Source: JAAYAY01 sp964429355 (lineage in GTDB: Bacteria > Planctomycetota > Planctomycetia > Pirellulales > Thermoguttaceae). Taken from it: a stretch of DNA of 24,868 bases. The translations under genes and the position numbers were made by a program. The stretch lies in NCBI GenBank assembly GCA_964429355.1, contig CAYSCH010000102.1, positions 1-24,868 on the forward strand, read 5' to 3'. Positions 1 through 6,861 of the stretch are shown here, piece by piece; the first letter of the stretch is position 1; each line of letters opens with the position of its first letter. A model generated the notes under the pieces. It saw only the letters and a list, made by a program, of their open reading frames with translations, did no database searches and was not told where the DNA came from.

Positions 1-1046
1 TTGTAGAGCATCTGGGCGTGGTTGAGGAGCCGCTTGATGTTCTTGCCGGTCTGGCCGGTGATGAAGGCGATCGGCACGTGGTGGGAGGTGCGAAAGGTAT
101 CGCGGAGGTAGGTCGCCCACTCTTCGGTAGGCACCTTATCGGCCAGCAGGTCCCACTTGTTGACCACGTAGACACAGGGCTTGTACTGGGCGGCAATGTA
201 ATCGCAGAGCTGCTTATCGACCTTGCTGACCGGTTGACCCGCGTCGAAGAACATGAGCACCACGTCGGCCCGGCGAATGCTGCGTTCGGCCCGGTTAGTG
301 CCGTAGAACTCCAGGTCGCCCATGACACTCGTGCGCCGGCGGAAGCCGGGGGTGTCGATGGCGATGAAGGGCTTGCCGTCGAGCTCGAAGCGGACGTCGA
401 CGCTGTCGCGGGTCGTGCCCGGCACTTCGCTCACAATCATCCGTTCCGACTCGACGAGGCTGTTGATGAAGGTGCTCTTGCCCACGTTTCGACGGCCCAC
501 GATGGCCAGCTTCATCTCGGCCAGGCTGCCTTCGTTCTCATCCTCGGCCGGCGGGGGAAGGAGCTGGTGGATCTTCTCCAACAGTTCGTTACGGCCACGA
601 TTCTGCTTGGCACTGACGGCAACCAGGTCCCAACCGAAGCGGCGAAACTCGTCGGCCTCCGGTTCCAGATGGCCCGTGTCGGTCTTATTGGCCACGCAGA
701 GGATAGGCACCTGAACGGCCCGGAGCCGTTGGGCAACCTGCTCGTCGAGGGGGGCGATCCCCGTGCGGGTGTCGACCAGGAAAAGGATTACGGCGGCCGA
801 ATCGATCGCCAGGGAGATCTGGTCTTCGATGTGGCTGGAGAGCTGATCGGCGTCGACAATTCCGATACCGCCCGTGTCGACCAGTTCCACGAGCCGATCC
901 TCGATTTCCAGCGGTTGGATCATGCGGTCGCGGGTCACTCCGGCCACCGAGTCGACAATCGCCAACTGCTGGCCGACGAGCCAGTTGAACACGCTCGATT
1001 TGCCCACGTTCGGGCGTCCGACGATAGCGACTTGTGGGATACCCAT
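1..1046 (-). CDS. der: Ribosome-associated GTPase Der (EngA), 3'-truncated by window edge
   Basis: Der is an essential GTPase with two tandem G domains that acts in maturation of the 50S ribosomal subunit. The minus-strand frame starts at ATG 1046 (MGIPQVAIV) and runs open to the left edge, giving about 348 codons of a family usually 440-490 residues long. The first G domain shows the P-loop GRPNVGKSS (residues 10-18), a DTGG switch II motif near residue 57 and an NKTD specificity motif. The second has GRRNVGKST near residue 177, DTPGF, and NKWD. The C-terminal KH-like RNA-binding domain lies outside the window. The start lacks a clear Shine-Dalgarno site. It is preceded by 352 bp without a gene that holds a 14-bp inverted repeat. 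Domain order and motifs are seen directly; function is family knowledge. Confidence 0.97.
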   Translation of the reverse strand, partial: MGIPQVAIVGRPNVGKSSVFNWLVGQQLAIVDSVAGVTRDRMIQPLEIEDRLVELVDTGGIGIVDADQLSSHIEDQISLAIDSAAVILFLVDTRTGIAPLDEQVAQRLRAVQVPILCVANKTDTGHLEPEADEFRRFGWDLVAVSAKQNRGRNELLEKIHQLLPPPAEDENEGSLAEMKLAIVGRRNVGKSTFINSLVESERMIVSEVPGTTRDSVDVRFELDGKPFIAIDTPGFRRRTSVMGDLEFYGTNRAERSIRRADVVLMFFDAGQPVSKVDKQLCDYIAAQYKPCVYVVNKWDLLADKVPTEEWATYLRDTFRTSHHVPIAFITGQTGKNIKRLLNHAQMLY

Positions 1047-1398
1047 AGGAGGTGGACCTGGAACCTGGCAGGTCAGGCTGTGCCGGCGGTGCCTGACAAC
1101 AAAAAACCGCAACTCTTCCTTGAACGGCAGATACTGGGCAGGCACAGCCTGACCGACGGCCTGCGCAGCCTGATGTGGCCAGTCAGGTTACGGCCTGCAC
1201 GGGTAGAGTACGGAGACGGCAACCTTCTATCCTAACCCGAATGGGCGGATTCCGGTAGGCGTCCCGCGGCGGGCAGGCGCCGGCGGGAGCCTGCGAAAAA
1301 CGCCGCCCGGAGGCTGTTTGGCCCTCAGGCAAACGATTTCGGCCCCAGAACACCGGGATTGCCCGCGGTTCTGGACCTCGCAGCTCCTTGCCGCCCAT
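1047..1398. other. Gene-free stretch between der and the four-module secreted protein
   Basis: No convincing gene is seen on either strand. The stretch holds a perfect 14-bp inverted repeat (1071-1084 and 1141-1154), a shorter competing 7-bp pairing (1072-1078 with 1091-1097), and a 6-bp hairpin (1273-1278 with 1289-1294). These structures lie between the stop of the upstream minus-strand gene and the start of der. They could act as a terminator or leader structure, or be a small interspersed repeat. Confidence 0.6.
1071..1154. repeat. Perfect 14-bp inverted repeat with 56-bp spacer
   Basis: GGTCAGGCTGTGCC at 1071-1084 is the exact reverse complement of GGCACAGCCTGACC at 1141-1154. A third partial arm, GCCTGAC at 1091-1097, can pair instead with 1072-1078, so the two foldings exclude each other. 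The inner arm lies about 25 nt before the der start. It may be a REP-like element or a leader or terminator structure. Confidence 0.6.
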
Positions 1399-2775
1399 TC
1401 ACTCCTGCGGTCCCGCCTTCGCAAGTTCCACCCCAGTTCCCTGGAGCGTGAACTCGGCCGGAATAAAGCCCGGATCGACGTAGCTCAGCGAGATCTCTTG
1501 CTTGTCCTTCGTGAAACGGACCTCGCCGATCATGGCGTCGGCGGTGAGGATCTCTTCCTTCCAGCCGGCGTTCTTGAGACGTTGGCGAATCGCGTCGGCA
1601 GCAGGCTTGGCCTGACCGGTACCCACGGTGAATTCCAGCCGCGTCTCAGTCTGTTCCGTCAACTTCGCTCCCGGCGGCATGGCGATCGTCACCTTGGGGA
1701 GCGGCGTGCCGGCCTCCTGTTCCATCTGTTTCTTGGCGGCTGTGGCTTGTTCATCGAGGCTCTTCTCCAGGGCAGCCACTTCGGCCGCGGAGTCGTAGTC
1801 TGCGGTCACTCGCAGCACCTTTTCGTCTTCAACCGGATACATCTCCAGCGTGAGCATGTCCTTGGCCGGGTTGCGGAAGATCAGCACCTTCTTCCAGTCG
1901 ATCTGGATCGTGTTGTCGGTGGTTGCCTTCCAGCCGGCCCCCGAAAGCGTCTTGCGGTAAAAGGTGGCGATCTCGTCCTCCGCCTGCTTCGTGTCGAACA
2001 ACACCTCCTTGGTGGAGTCGGAGTACTGCAACTGGACCGTGTCGGCCGGAGCAGGCACGTCGGCCGAGAGCTGCTCGCTGCTGAAGGTGACGGAGGTTTT
2101 CCCGCCTTGCGCGGGAGCCGACATGACGGTCGCCGTGAGCCGGACCGCGTTCTGCTTGAAGAACTGCGTGTCGCCCGCCGTGCCATAAGGCTGCCAACCG
2201 GCCCCTACGAGCAGCTTTCTGCACGCCTCGGCCGTCTGCGCAACCGGCGAGTCGGTGGAGTACATGGCCAACTGGGGTCCGCCATACGTGGGCTTGAGAT
2301 CCGCCGGAATCGGCAGCTTCGCGAGATCCACGTTGCCGTGCAGCATGACCTGCACGTTGACCAGGCCCGGCTCCTTCGGATCCGAATAGGGTGTTGTCGA
2401 CACGGAGGCAATAAATCCTTCGCGAGCGAACATGCCGGTGGCGTACTGGTCGGTCACCATGGTTCCCGGCAGTTCGGTCCACTTCAGGCCAACAAGGCCT
2501 TTGCGCTGAAACTCGAAGGCCGTCTTGCAGTCGCTCGTGGCGAGGTACGACAGCCGGGCGATATCGCGACTCGACGGCTCTTTGGCCCCCTTGAGCAGCG
2601 GAAACCTGGTCAAGTCGAGTACCTTCACGGCGTCGGCCACCGTTGCCGGCCTGCCGGCTGCCTTTTCGCCGGCCCCCGAAGCTCTTGGAACAACGATTGC
2701 GCCTCTGGACAGAAAGACTACGATCACCACCCACGGCAACACGCCCAATCGTCTGCACCTGAAGTATCTACTCAT
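1399..2775 (-). CDS. Secreted protein of four repeated 'GW' modules, function unknown
   Basis: The start chosen is ATG 2775 (MSRYFRCRRL) because AGGAAAG precedes it by 8 nt; an upstream in-frame ATG at 2832 lacks such a site. The product is 458 aa, with a basic N-terminus and a hydrophobic stretch at about 10-29 (signal peptide or anchor). The rest is built of four copies of a module in which a helix of the type RK-L-(x3)-AGW is followed by beta-rich sequence: GLKW (W99), GAGW (W194), GAGW (W282) and NAGW (W405). An acidic, Ala/Gln/Lys-rich, probably coiled-coil segment at about 328-356 separates modules 3 and 4. I recognise no enzyme motif. The protein is probably periplasmic or cell-envelope-associated. 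A good promoter candidate lies at 2945-2972. The gene follows the GHL10-like gene in the same direction, 262 bp away. Confidence 0.85.
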   Translation of the reverse strand: MSRYFRCRRLGVLPWVVIVVFLSRGAIVVPRASGAGEKAAGRPATVADAVKVLDLTRFPLLKGAKEPSSRDIARLSYLATSDCKTAFEFQRKGLVGLKWTELPGTMVTDQYATGMFAREGFIASVSTTPYSDPKEPGLVNVQVMLHGNVDLAKLPIPADLKPTYGGPQLAMYSTDSPVAQTAEACRKLLVGAGWQPYGTAGDTQFFKQNAVRLTATVMSAPAQGGKTSVTFSSEQLSADVPAPADTVQLQYSDSTKEVLFDTKQAEDEIATFYRKTLSGAGWKATTDNTIQIDWKKVLIFRNPAKDMLTLEMYPVEDEKVLRVTADYDSAAEVAALEKSLDEQATAAKKQMEQEAGTPLPKVTIAMPPGAKLTEQTETRLEFTVGTGQAKPAADAIRQRLKNAGWKEEILTADAMIGEVRFTKDKQEISLSYVDPGFIPAEFTLQGTGVELAKAGPQE

Positions 2776-2944
2776 CACGATGCTTTCCTGGATGAGGAGC
2801 CCTTCCCAGACCGACGGGGCTCCCATGAGCACGGAAGCTCGGGATCCCTCGCTCGGCTATCGGCTCCAAAGAGTCTCCGGCCGCTGCTGATGCGTTCCTG
2901 CGCGAAACCGCAACGAGGCGGGCCGCGGTTTGAACGCCGGGTTC

Positions 2945-2972
2945 ATTCTACGGACGTCCGAAAACAAGACAA
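2945..2972 (-). promoter_or_regulatory. Predicted promoter of the four-module protein, palindrome in spacer
   Basis: On the minus strand, TTGTCT (2972-2967) and TAGAAT (2950-2945) are separated by 16 bp. The spacer contains the perfect 10-bp palindrome CGGACGTCCG (2951-2960), where a dimeric regulator could sit between the -35 and -10 boxes. The -10 box lies about 170 nt before the chosen start. The match is to the general sigma-70 consensus; no experimental support is visible. Confidence 0.4.
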
Positions 2973-3037
2973 ATGGATAGGTGTCTAGAAACGCAGGAGC
3001 CGGTCTTGAGCAAAATGGCCCACTTGGGAACAGGCCG

Positions 3038-4891
3038 TCACTGCCCCTTTGGTGCCCCCGCGGCCTTCGTAACCCGTGCGGCCGCCTCCGCGATGATCGG
3101 CCGCGAGAGGGAGCACTCCCCCGCTGCGGAGAACTTGAGGTAGTCGCACGTCTCGTAGAAGATGAAACCCGACAGGCGGTCATCCCGGTACACGCGGTCC
3201 ACCTCGTCGGCCAGCCCGGCTCCACCATGGCTCACATAGCGGTTCACGGTCAGCGGGATGTTCCGCTCCCGGCAACGTGCTGTCATCTCCTGGGCGATCG
3301 CGTCGTCCCAAACGGCCGTGAGCGGATAGGAGAAGACCCGCAGGACCGCCTCATCCATGAGCCCTTCATCGAGCCATCGCGGCCAGTCGAAGCGGATGTT
3401 GGCCGGATAGGCCAACCGGCGCTCGGAAGGCGGAGAGGGACGAAAGAAATCGACTTGGAGATGGTACCGCATCCGTTTGCCCGCCGCCTCCAGCCGCTTC
3501 TTGCACTTGCGGAGAAACTCCGTATACGCCTCGCCGCGAACGTCGGCCACGTTCTCCAGCAGCGTCCCGGGCCGGCCCTGCAAACGGGCAAGCACGGCCG
3601 GGTTGAATCCGTAGTCCTCCGGACAGTCGGTGTGCGTGCTGTGGTTCTCCTCGCGGAAGTCGACACCGTCGACGCCTGCCGCAATCATCTCCTCGAGACA
3701 GGCCAGCCAGAAATCCTGGACCTGCGGCTCCGTCTCGCAGAGGGCTGCCGGGAGGAAGGCGTTGCGGCCGCGGGTGAAGGCAATGAAGCCGCTCTTGCCC
3801 GAGCCGTTCGGCATGTCGAGTGTCAGTGGCGCGGCGCCCCAGCCGTAGTCGAAGATCAGGCCCCCTTTGCGGAAGTCGACCAGCGGGGAGGCCCAGATCG
3901 CCTCGCCGCTGGCAAATGTCCCGGGGATCTCGCGCCCCTCGGCGTCCGTCGCGGCCAGGATCGCGGTGCCCGAGTTGGTAAAATCGCCCGGCCCGTCGGC
4001 AAAGTCGGTCGTCACCAAGATGTACTTGTCGGGCAGATCGAGCCCCGAAAGCGTCAACACTCGTACCGGGTCGCCCTGACGGGTGACAACGCGCCCCTGG
4101 TGATCGCGGATCTCGCGAGGCGACTTCTCCACAGCGTCAGAAAACTGGAACGATGCCGGTTTCTGCTGGTAGCGATAGTTGTCAGCGCTGGTCCAGATCT
4201 GGAGATGTTCCCCGGTAATCCGCGTGGGCGAAGCGTCGCACTTGACCAGCCGGATCGAGTGGGCGGAGTCCGTGGGCTGGACCGGCAAGTCGTCAGTCCG
4301 ACGGGCGATTCGCAGGGTCGGATTCTGCACCACAAATGGATCGAGCCATGCCAGGCGACCGCCGAGGTGTTCGAGCCGGCCCCACTGCTGCGCCTCGGGC
4401 GTTCCCTCGGGAAACAACACGGCCGGACCGGTCTCGTACGGCTTGAAGTAGGCGTAGACCTCCAGCCCGTGACGGTGCCCCGCCTCCACGGCCACCTTGA
4501 GCGGATTGCCCAGTTGGCGGCAAGTGTCGGCATAGTGCTTCCAGCCTCCCGCGTATTCCTCGCGAAATCCCTCGGGCATGTGGTAACCACCGTGCCCGTC
4601 GCCGTAGTAACCCCAGGCAACACGCCGGATTCCCAACTCGGCAAGCCGGGCCATCATCTGGTCGATGTGCCGCGCGGTGAGCGGGAAGCCGGCCTCGAGG
4701 GCATCGTCGGGGAAGTCGACCAAGGCCTCCAGGAGAAATGGCCCGCGGCGGTCACCTTCCACCTGGTCCGCCTGAGTTACGGCCGGCGCCGGTTCGGCAG
4801 CTCGGCTCAGCCACCCGTCAAATCCCCATGCCGCAATACCCACCAGCATCTGCAGGAACACGGCGAGCTTTGAGGTCTGCCTGATTGTCAT
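3038..4891 (-). CDS. Secreted GHL10-like TIM-barrel glycosidase-related protein
   Basis: The 617-aa product starts at ATG 4891, chosen because AGGAAGG lies 8 nt upstream; the ATG at 4921 has no such site. A signal peptide is seen at about 1-31 (hydrophobic AVFLQMLVGIAAW, cleavage near SRAAEP). The body resembles planctomycete glycosyl-hydrolase-like 10 (GHL10) proteins. It has a barrel-type N-terminal part (ARHIDQMMARLAELGIRRVAWG), a long beta-rich insertion, then barrel strands with acidic residues such as VDGVDFREENHS near residue 404, and the C-terminal IFYETCDYL. Substrate is unknown; acidic carboxylates at strand ends fit a retaining glycosidase-type centre, but I cannot name the catalytic pair. 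It lies in a minus-strand series with a DUF4091 protein and a HzsA-like protein, which suggests glycan processing outside the cytoplasm. Confidence 0.85.
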   Translation of the reverse strand: MTIRQTSKLAVFLQMLVGIAAWGFDGWLSRAAEPAPAVTQADQVEGDRRGPFLLEALVDFPDDALEAGFPLTARHIDQMMARLAELGIRRVAWGYYGDGHGGYHMPEGFREEYAGGWKHYADTCRQLGNPLKVAVEAGHRHGLEVYAYFKPYETGPAVLFPEGTPEAQQWGRLEHLGGRLAWLDPFVVQNPTLRIARRTDDLPVQPTDSAHSIRLVKCDASPTRITGEHLQIWTSADNYRYQQKPASFQFSDAVEKSPREIRDHQGRVVTRQGDPVRVLTLSGLDLPDKYILVTTDFADGPGDFTNSGTAILAATDAEGREIPGTFASGEAIWASPLVDFRKGGLIFDYGWGAAPLTLDMPNGSGKSGFIAFTRGRNAFLPAALCETEPQVQDFWLACLEEMIAAGVDGVDFREENHSTHTDCPEDYGFNPAVLARLQGRPGTLLENVADVRGEAYTEFLRKCKKRLEAAGKRMRYHLQVDFFRPSPPSERRLAYPANIRFDWPRWLDEGLMDEAVLRVFSYPLTAVWDDAIAQEMTARCRERNIPLTVNRYVSHGGAGLADEVDRVYRDDRLSGFIFYETCDYLKFSAAGECSLSRPIIAEAAARVTKAAGAPKGQ

Positions 4892-4967
4892 GGCGTCACC
4901 TTCCTGAGTTGAGCTGATCAACTGTGCCGGCAGGATGGGGCTGGAATGCGTGTGGATCTGCCTGGCC

Positions 4968-5213
4968 TCACCGGGTCAGCCGGTCGATCAGATACTCCGT
5001 GGAGTTCTTGTACTTCGCATGTGGCTGCTCCGGACAGACGAGCACCACGTCGACGTTCACGGCCTTGAGCCGCTCTTCCAGTTTGAGACCCATGATCTCC
5101 GAGTGCGTCGGATCTTTGGGCGAGGAGCCGACGACGGGTTTTTCGCCGCCGTAAAACAACGCAACCGGCGGATCGTCTTGGGAAACGTGCTCGATCGGCG
5201 AATACTCCTTGAT
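4968..5213 (-). pseudogene. C-terminal remnant of an alpha/beta hydrolase (BD-FAE/esterase-like)
   Basis: This minus-strand frame begins directly after the TAG stop of the DUF4091 gene, in the same frame, and encodes about 81 residues ending at TGA. It reads like the last third of a secreted alpha/beta-hydrolase esterase: IKEYSPIEHVSQDDPPVAL, then FYGGEKPVVG (the usual catalytic-Asp loop region), LKLEERLKAV, CPEQPHAKYKN (likely the catalytic His region) and a final helix EYLIDRLTR. The nucleophile elbow and all upstream sequence are missing. An internal ATG at 5159 would give only 63 aa, so a working product is unlikely. The in-frame abutment to the preceding stop suggests a deletion or recombination joint. 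The family call rests on sequence pattern only. Confidence 0.7.
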
Positions 5214-6806
5214 CTACTCCGCTGCAATCAACGCGGCCAGCTTCGCCCGGCCGGCCATGTAGGCCTCGGGACTCTGGCTCCAGTCGTCGAAGGAACGGGC
5301 GAGGCTGTCGACGATCTCATCCACCTGGGCCTTGTGGCCTTGCCCGGCGGCAAGGGTCATGTACTCGTAGTCTTCCAGGGCCTCCCGGATCAGCTTGAGC
5401 CGGATCGAGGGAACTGGCCCTTCGAGGCCGATGTTCTTGCCGGGGTAGAGGAGCATCCCCTCGCCCCAATACTGATCGCGGAAGTGCGGCCTGGTCCACG
5501 GATCCTGGTCCTTGTCCCAGTAGATGCTCGACCAGTAGAGGAAGCCTTTGGCCCCAAAATGCCAGTTGACCCAGAAGGGAGCGCGAAAATGCACGGGGGC
5601 GAAGTCGATTTGCCAGAAGGGCGCGGTGCCTTTCCCCTGGCAGAGCGCCGTGTAGGTCCAGATCTCCTCGCCCAGTTCCTGACGCTGGCGCGCTGTGGGC
5701 TCGTCGTACAGGCACCAGAGCGGGCACCAGATGTCCACTGCCCCGTAGAGTGTGCCCCACTCCGCGTTGGAAGTGACAGTCTGTTCGGTGCACATGCGCT
5801 TGATGCCCGACTCGCGGATCATCTCGCCTTGCCGACGGACGGTCTCATACTGCTCAGCGTCGTTCGGCTCGTCTTCCATATAGATGTAGGCCAGATCGAG
5901 CCAGCCCTTGCTCCGCAGGTAGGCGCCCATGTCATGCAGATACGCCCGGCATTTCTCCGGTTCGCCGCGGTAGGCGAAGGGCACGCACAGCGAGTTCACG
6001 TGCCGCTCTTCCACCATCACGCGGAGCCGCTCGCCGCTGGCGCTGTCGTCGATGCCCCCTTCCGGCGTCCATTTGGGCCAGATGTTCCCCAGCGATGAAG
6101 GAATCGCCCGGTGGGCCAGGAGGGTATCGATGTACTGGTCCTCAACGGCGGCAAACTCCTCGGAGCCGGCGTCCATCCCAAGATGCCGGGCCAGCCCGCT
6201 CCCCAAGCTCCCGAAGTTACTCCGTATGGCGATCGTGTCGGGCAGAGTGAAAGGCTGCACTCGCACCCTCACCGGAACCGAACTGAGCTTCGCACCGCTG
6301 GCCGTCACGTGGATCGTCCCCGAATACTCCCCGGGCGCCGTATCGCGGGGGATGTACACATCCACCCAGATGCCTTGGTTCATTCCTGGTTCGACGCCCA
6401 GCGGCACCGGCGGAGACTCGACCGCGACCCTCGCGCCGGCGATCGGAACCAGCGCGTCCGGGTACCAGCCGGTCGGGGCCTTGGAACGCGGACTCGGCTT
6501 GAAGACATCGATGGAGTGTTCCCGAAACAAGGCCACGTTTCCGGCCTCGATCTGGCCCGCCGGCCCGGTCAACGGGCTGGCTTCCACACGCACATCGGCC
6601 AGTGCCTTCGCACCGGCGCGAATGATAACCCGCAGCGACTCGTACTCGTTGCGTGCGGCAACGATCTCGGCCGACCTCGCCTCGCCCGGTTCGGTACTCC
6701 GCAACACGTGCTCCCAGGGCGTGGCCACCCAGACCACGGGCTCCTGGCTCCACGCCGGACTGAGCCCCGTCAAACCGACCAGCAGGAACAAGATCATTCT
6801 GCGCAT
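5214..6806 (-). CDS. Secreted DUF4091 / GH123-like glycoside hydrolase
   Basis: The start is set at ATG 6806 (MRRMILFLLVGLTGLSPAWS), 8 nt after AAAGGA. This gives a 530-aa protein with a signal peptide ending near AWSQ. The N-terminal half is beta-sandwich-like (PLGVEPGMNQGIWVDVYIP, then DTAPGEYSGTIHV), as usual in this family. The C-terminal half is a barrel with YIYMEDEPND near residue 309; the adjacent Asp-Glu matches the Asp-Glu pair used by GH123 N-acetyl-hexosaminidases in substrate-assisted catalysis. FLYWSSIYWDKDQDPW and LEDYEYM near the end are also typical of DUF4091. It probably acts on an external amino-sugar glycan, but the substrate is inferred from distant family members. The HzsA-like gene ends 55 bp upstream, so co-transcription is likely. 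Confidence 0.88.
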   Translation of the reverse strand: MRRMILFLLVGLTGLSPAWSQEPVVWVATPWEHVLRSTEPGEARSAEIVAARNEYESLRVIIRAGAKALADVRVEASPLTGPAGQIEAGNVALFREHSIDVFKPSPRSKAPTGWYPDALVPIAGARVAVESPPVPLGVEPGMNQGIWVDVYIPRDTAPGEYSGTIHVTASGAKLSSVPVRVRVQPFTLPDTIAIRSNFGSLGSGLARHLGMDAGSEEFAAVEDQYIDTLLAHRAIPSSLGNIWPKWTPEGGIDDSASGERLRVMVEERHVNSLCVPFAYRGEPEKCRAYLHDMGAYLRSKGWLDLAYIYMEDEPNDAEQYETVRRQGEMIRESGIKRMCTEQTVTSNAEWGTLYGAVDIWCPLWCLYDEPTARQRQELGEEIWTYTALCQGKGTAPFWQIDFAPVHFRAPFWVNWHFGAKGFLYWSSIYWDKDQDPWTRPHFRDQYWGEGMLLYPGKNIGLEGPVPSIRLKLIREALEDYEYMTLAAGQGHKAQVDEIVDSLARSFDDWSQSPEAYMAGRAKLAALIAAE

Positions 6807-6861
6807 GGACATCGTCCTTTCATCGGTAAGATCGCCTGGCAATAGAGCGCACTTGGAGTCC

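Noticed and set aside
18..1235. 405-codon plus-strand frame at the left end
   Set aside because: It is the antisense of der, whose two GTPase motif sets are unmistakable on the minus strand.
2981..4873. 630-codon plus-strand frame
   Set aside because: Antisense shadow of the GHL10-like gene; no signal peptide or motif, and extreme Arg/Gly/Val bias.
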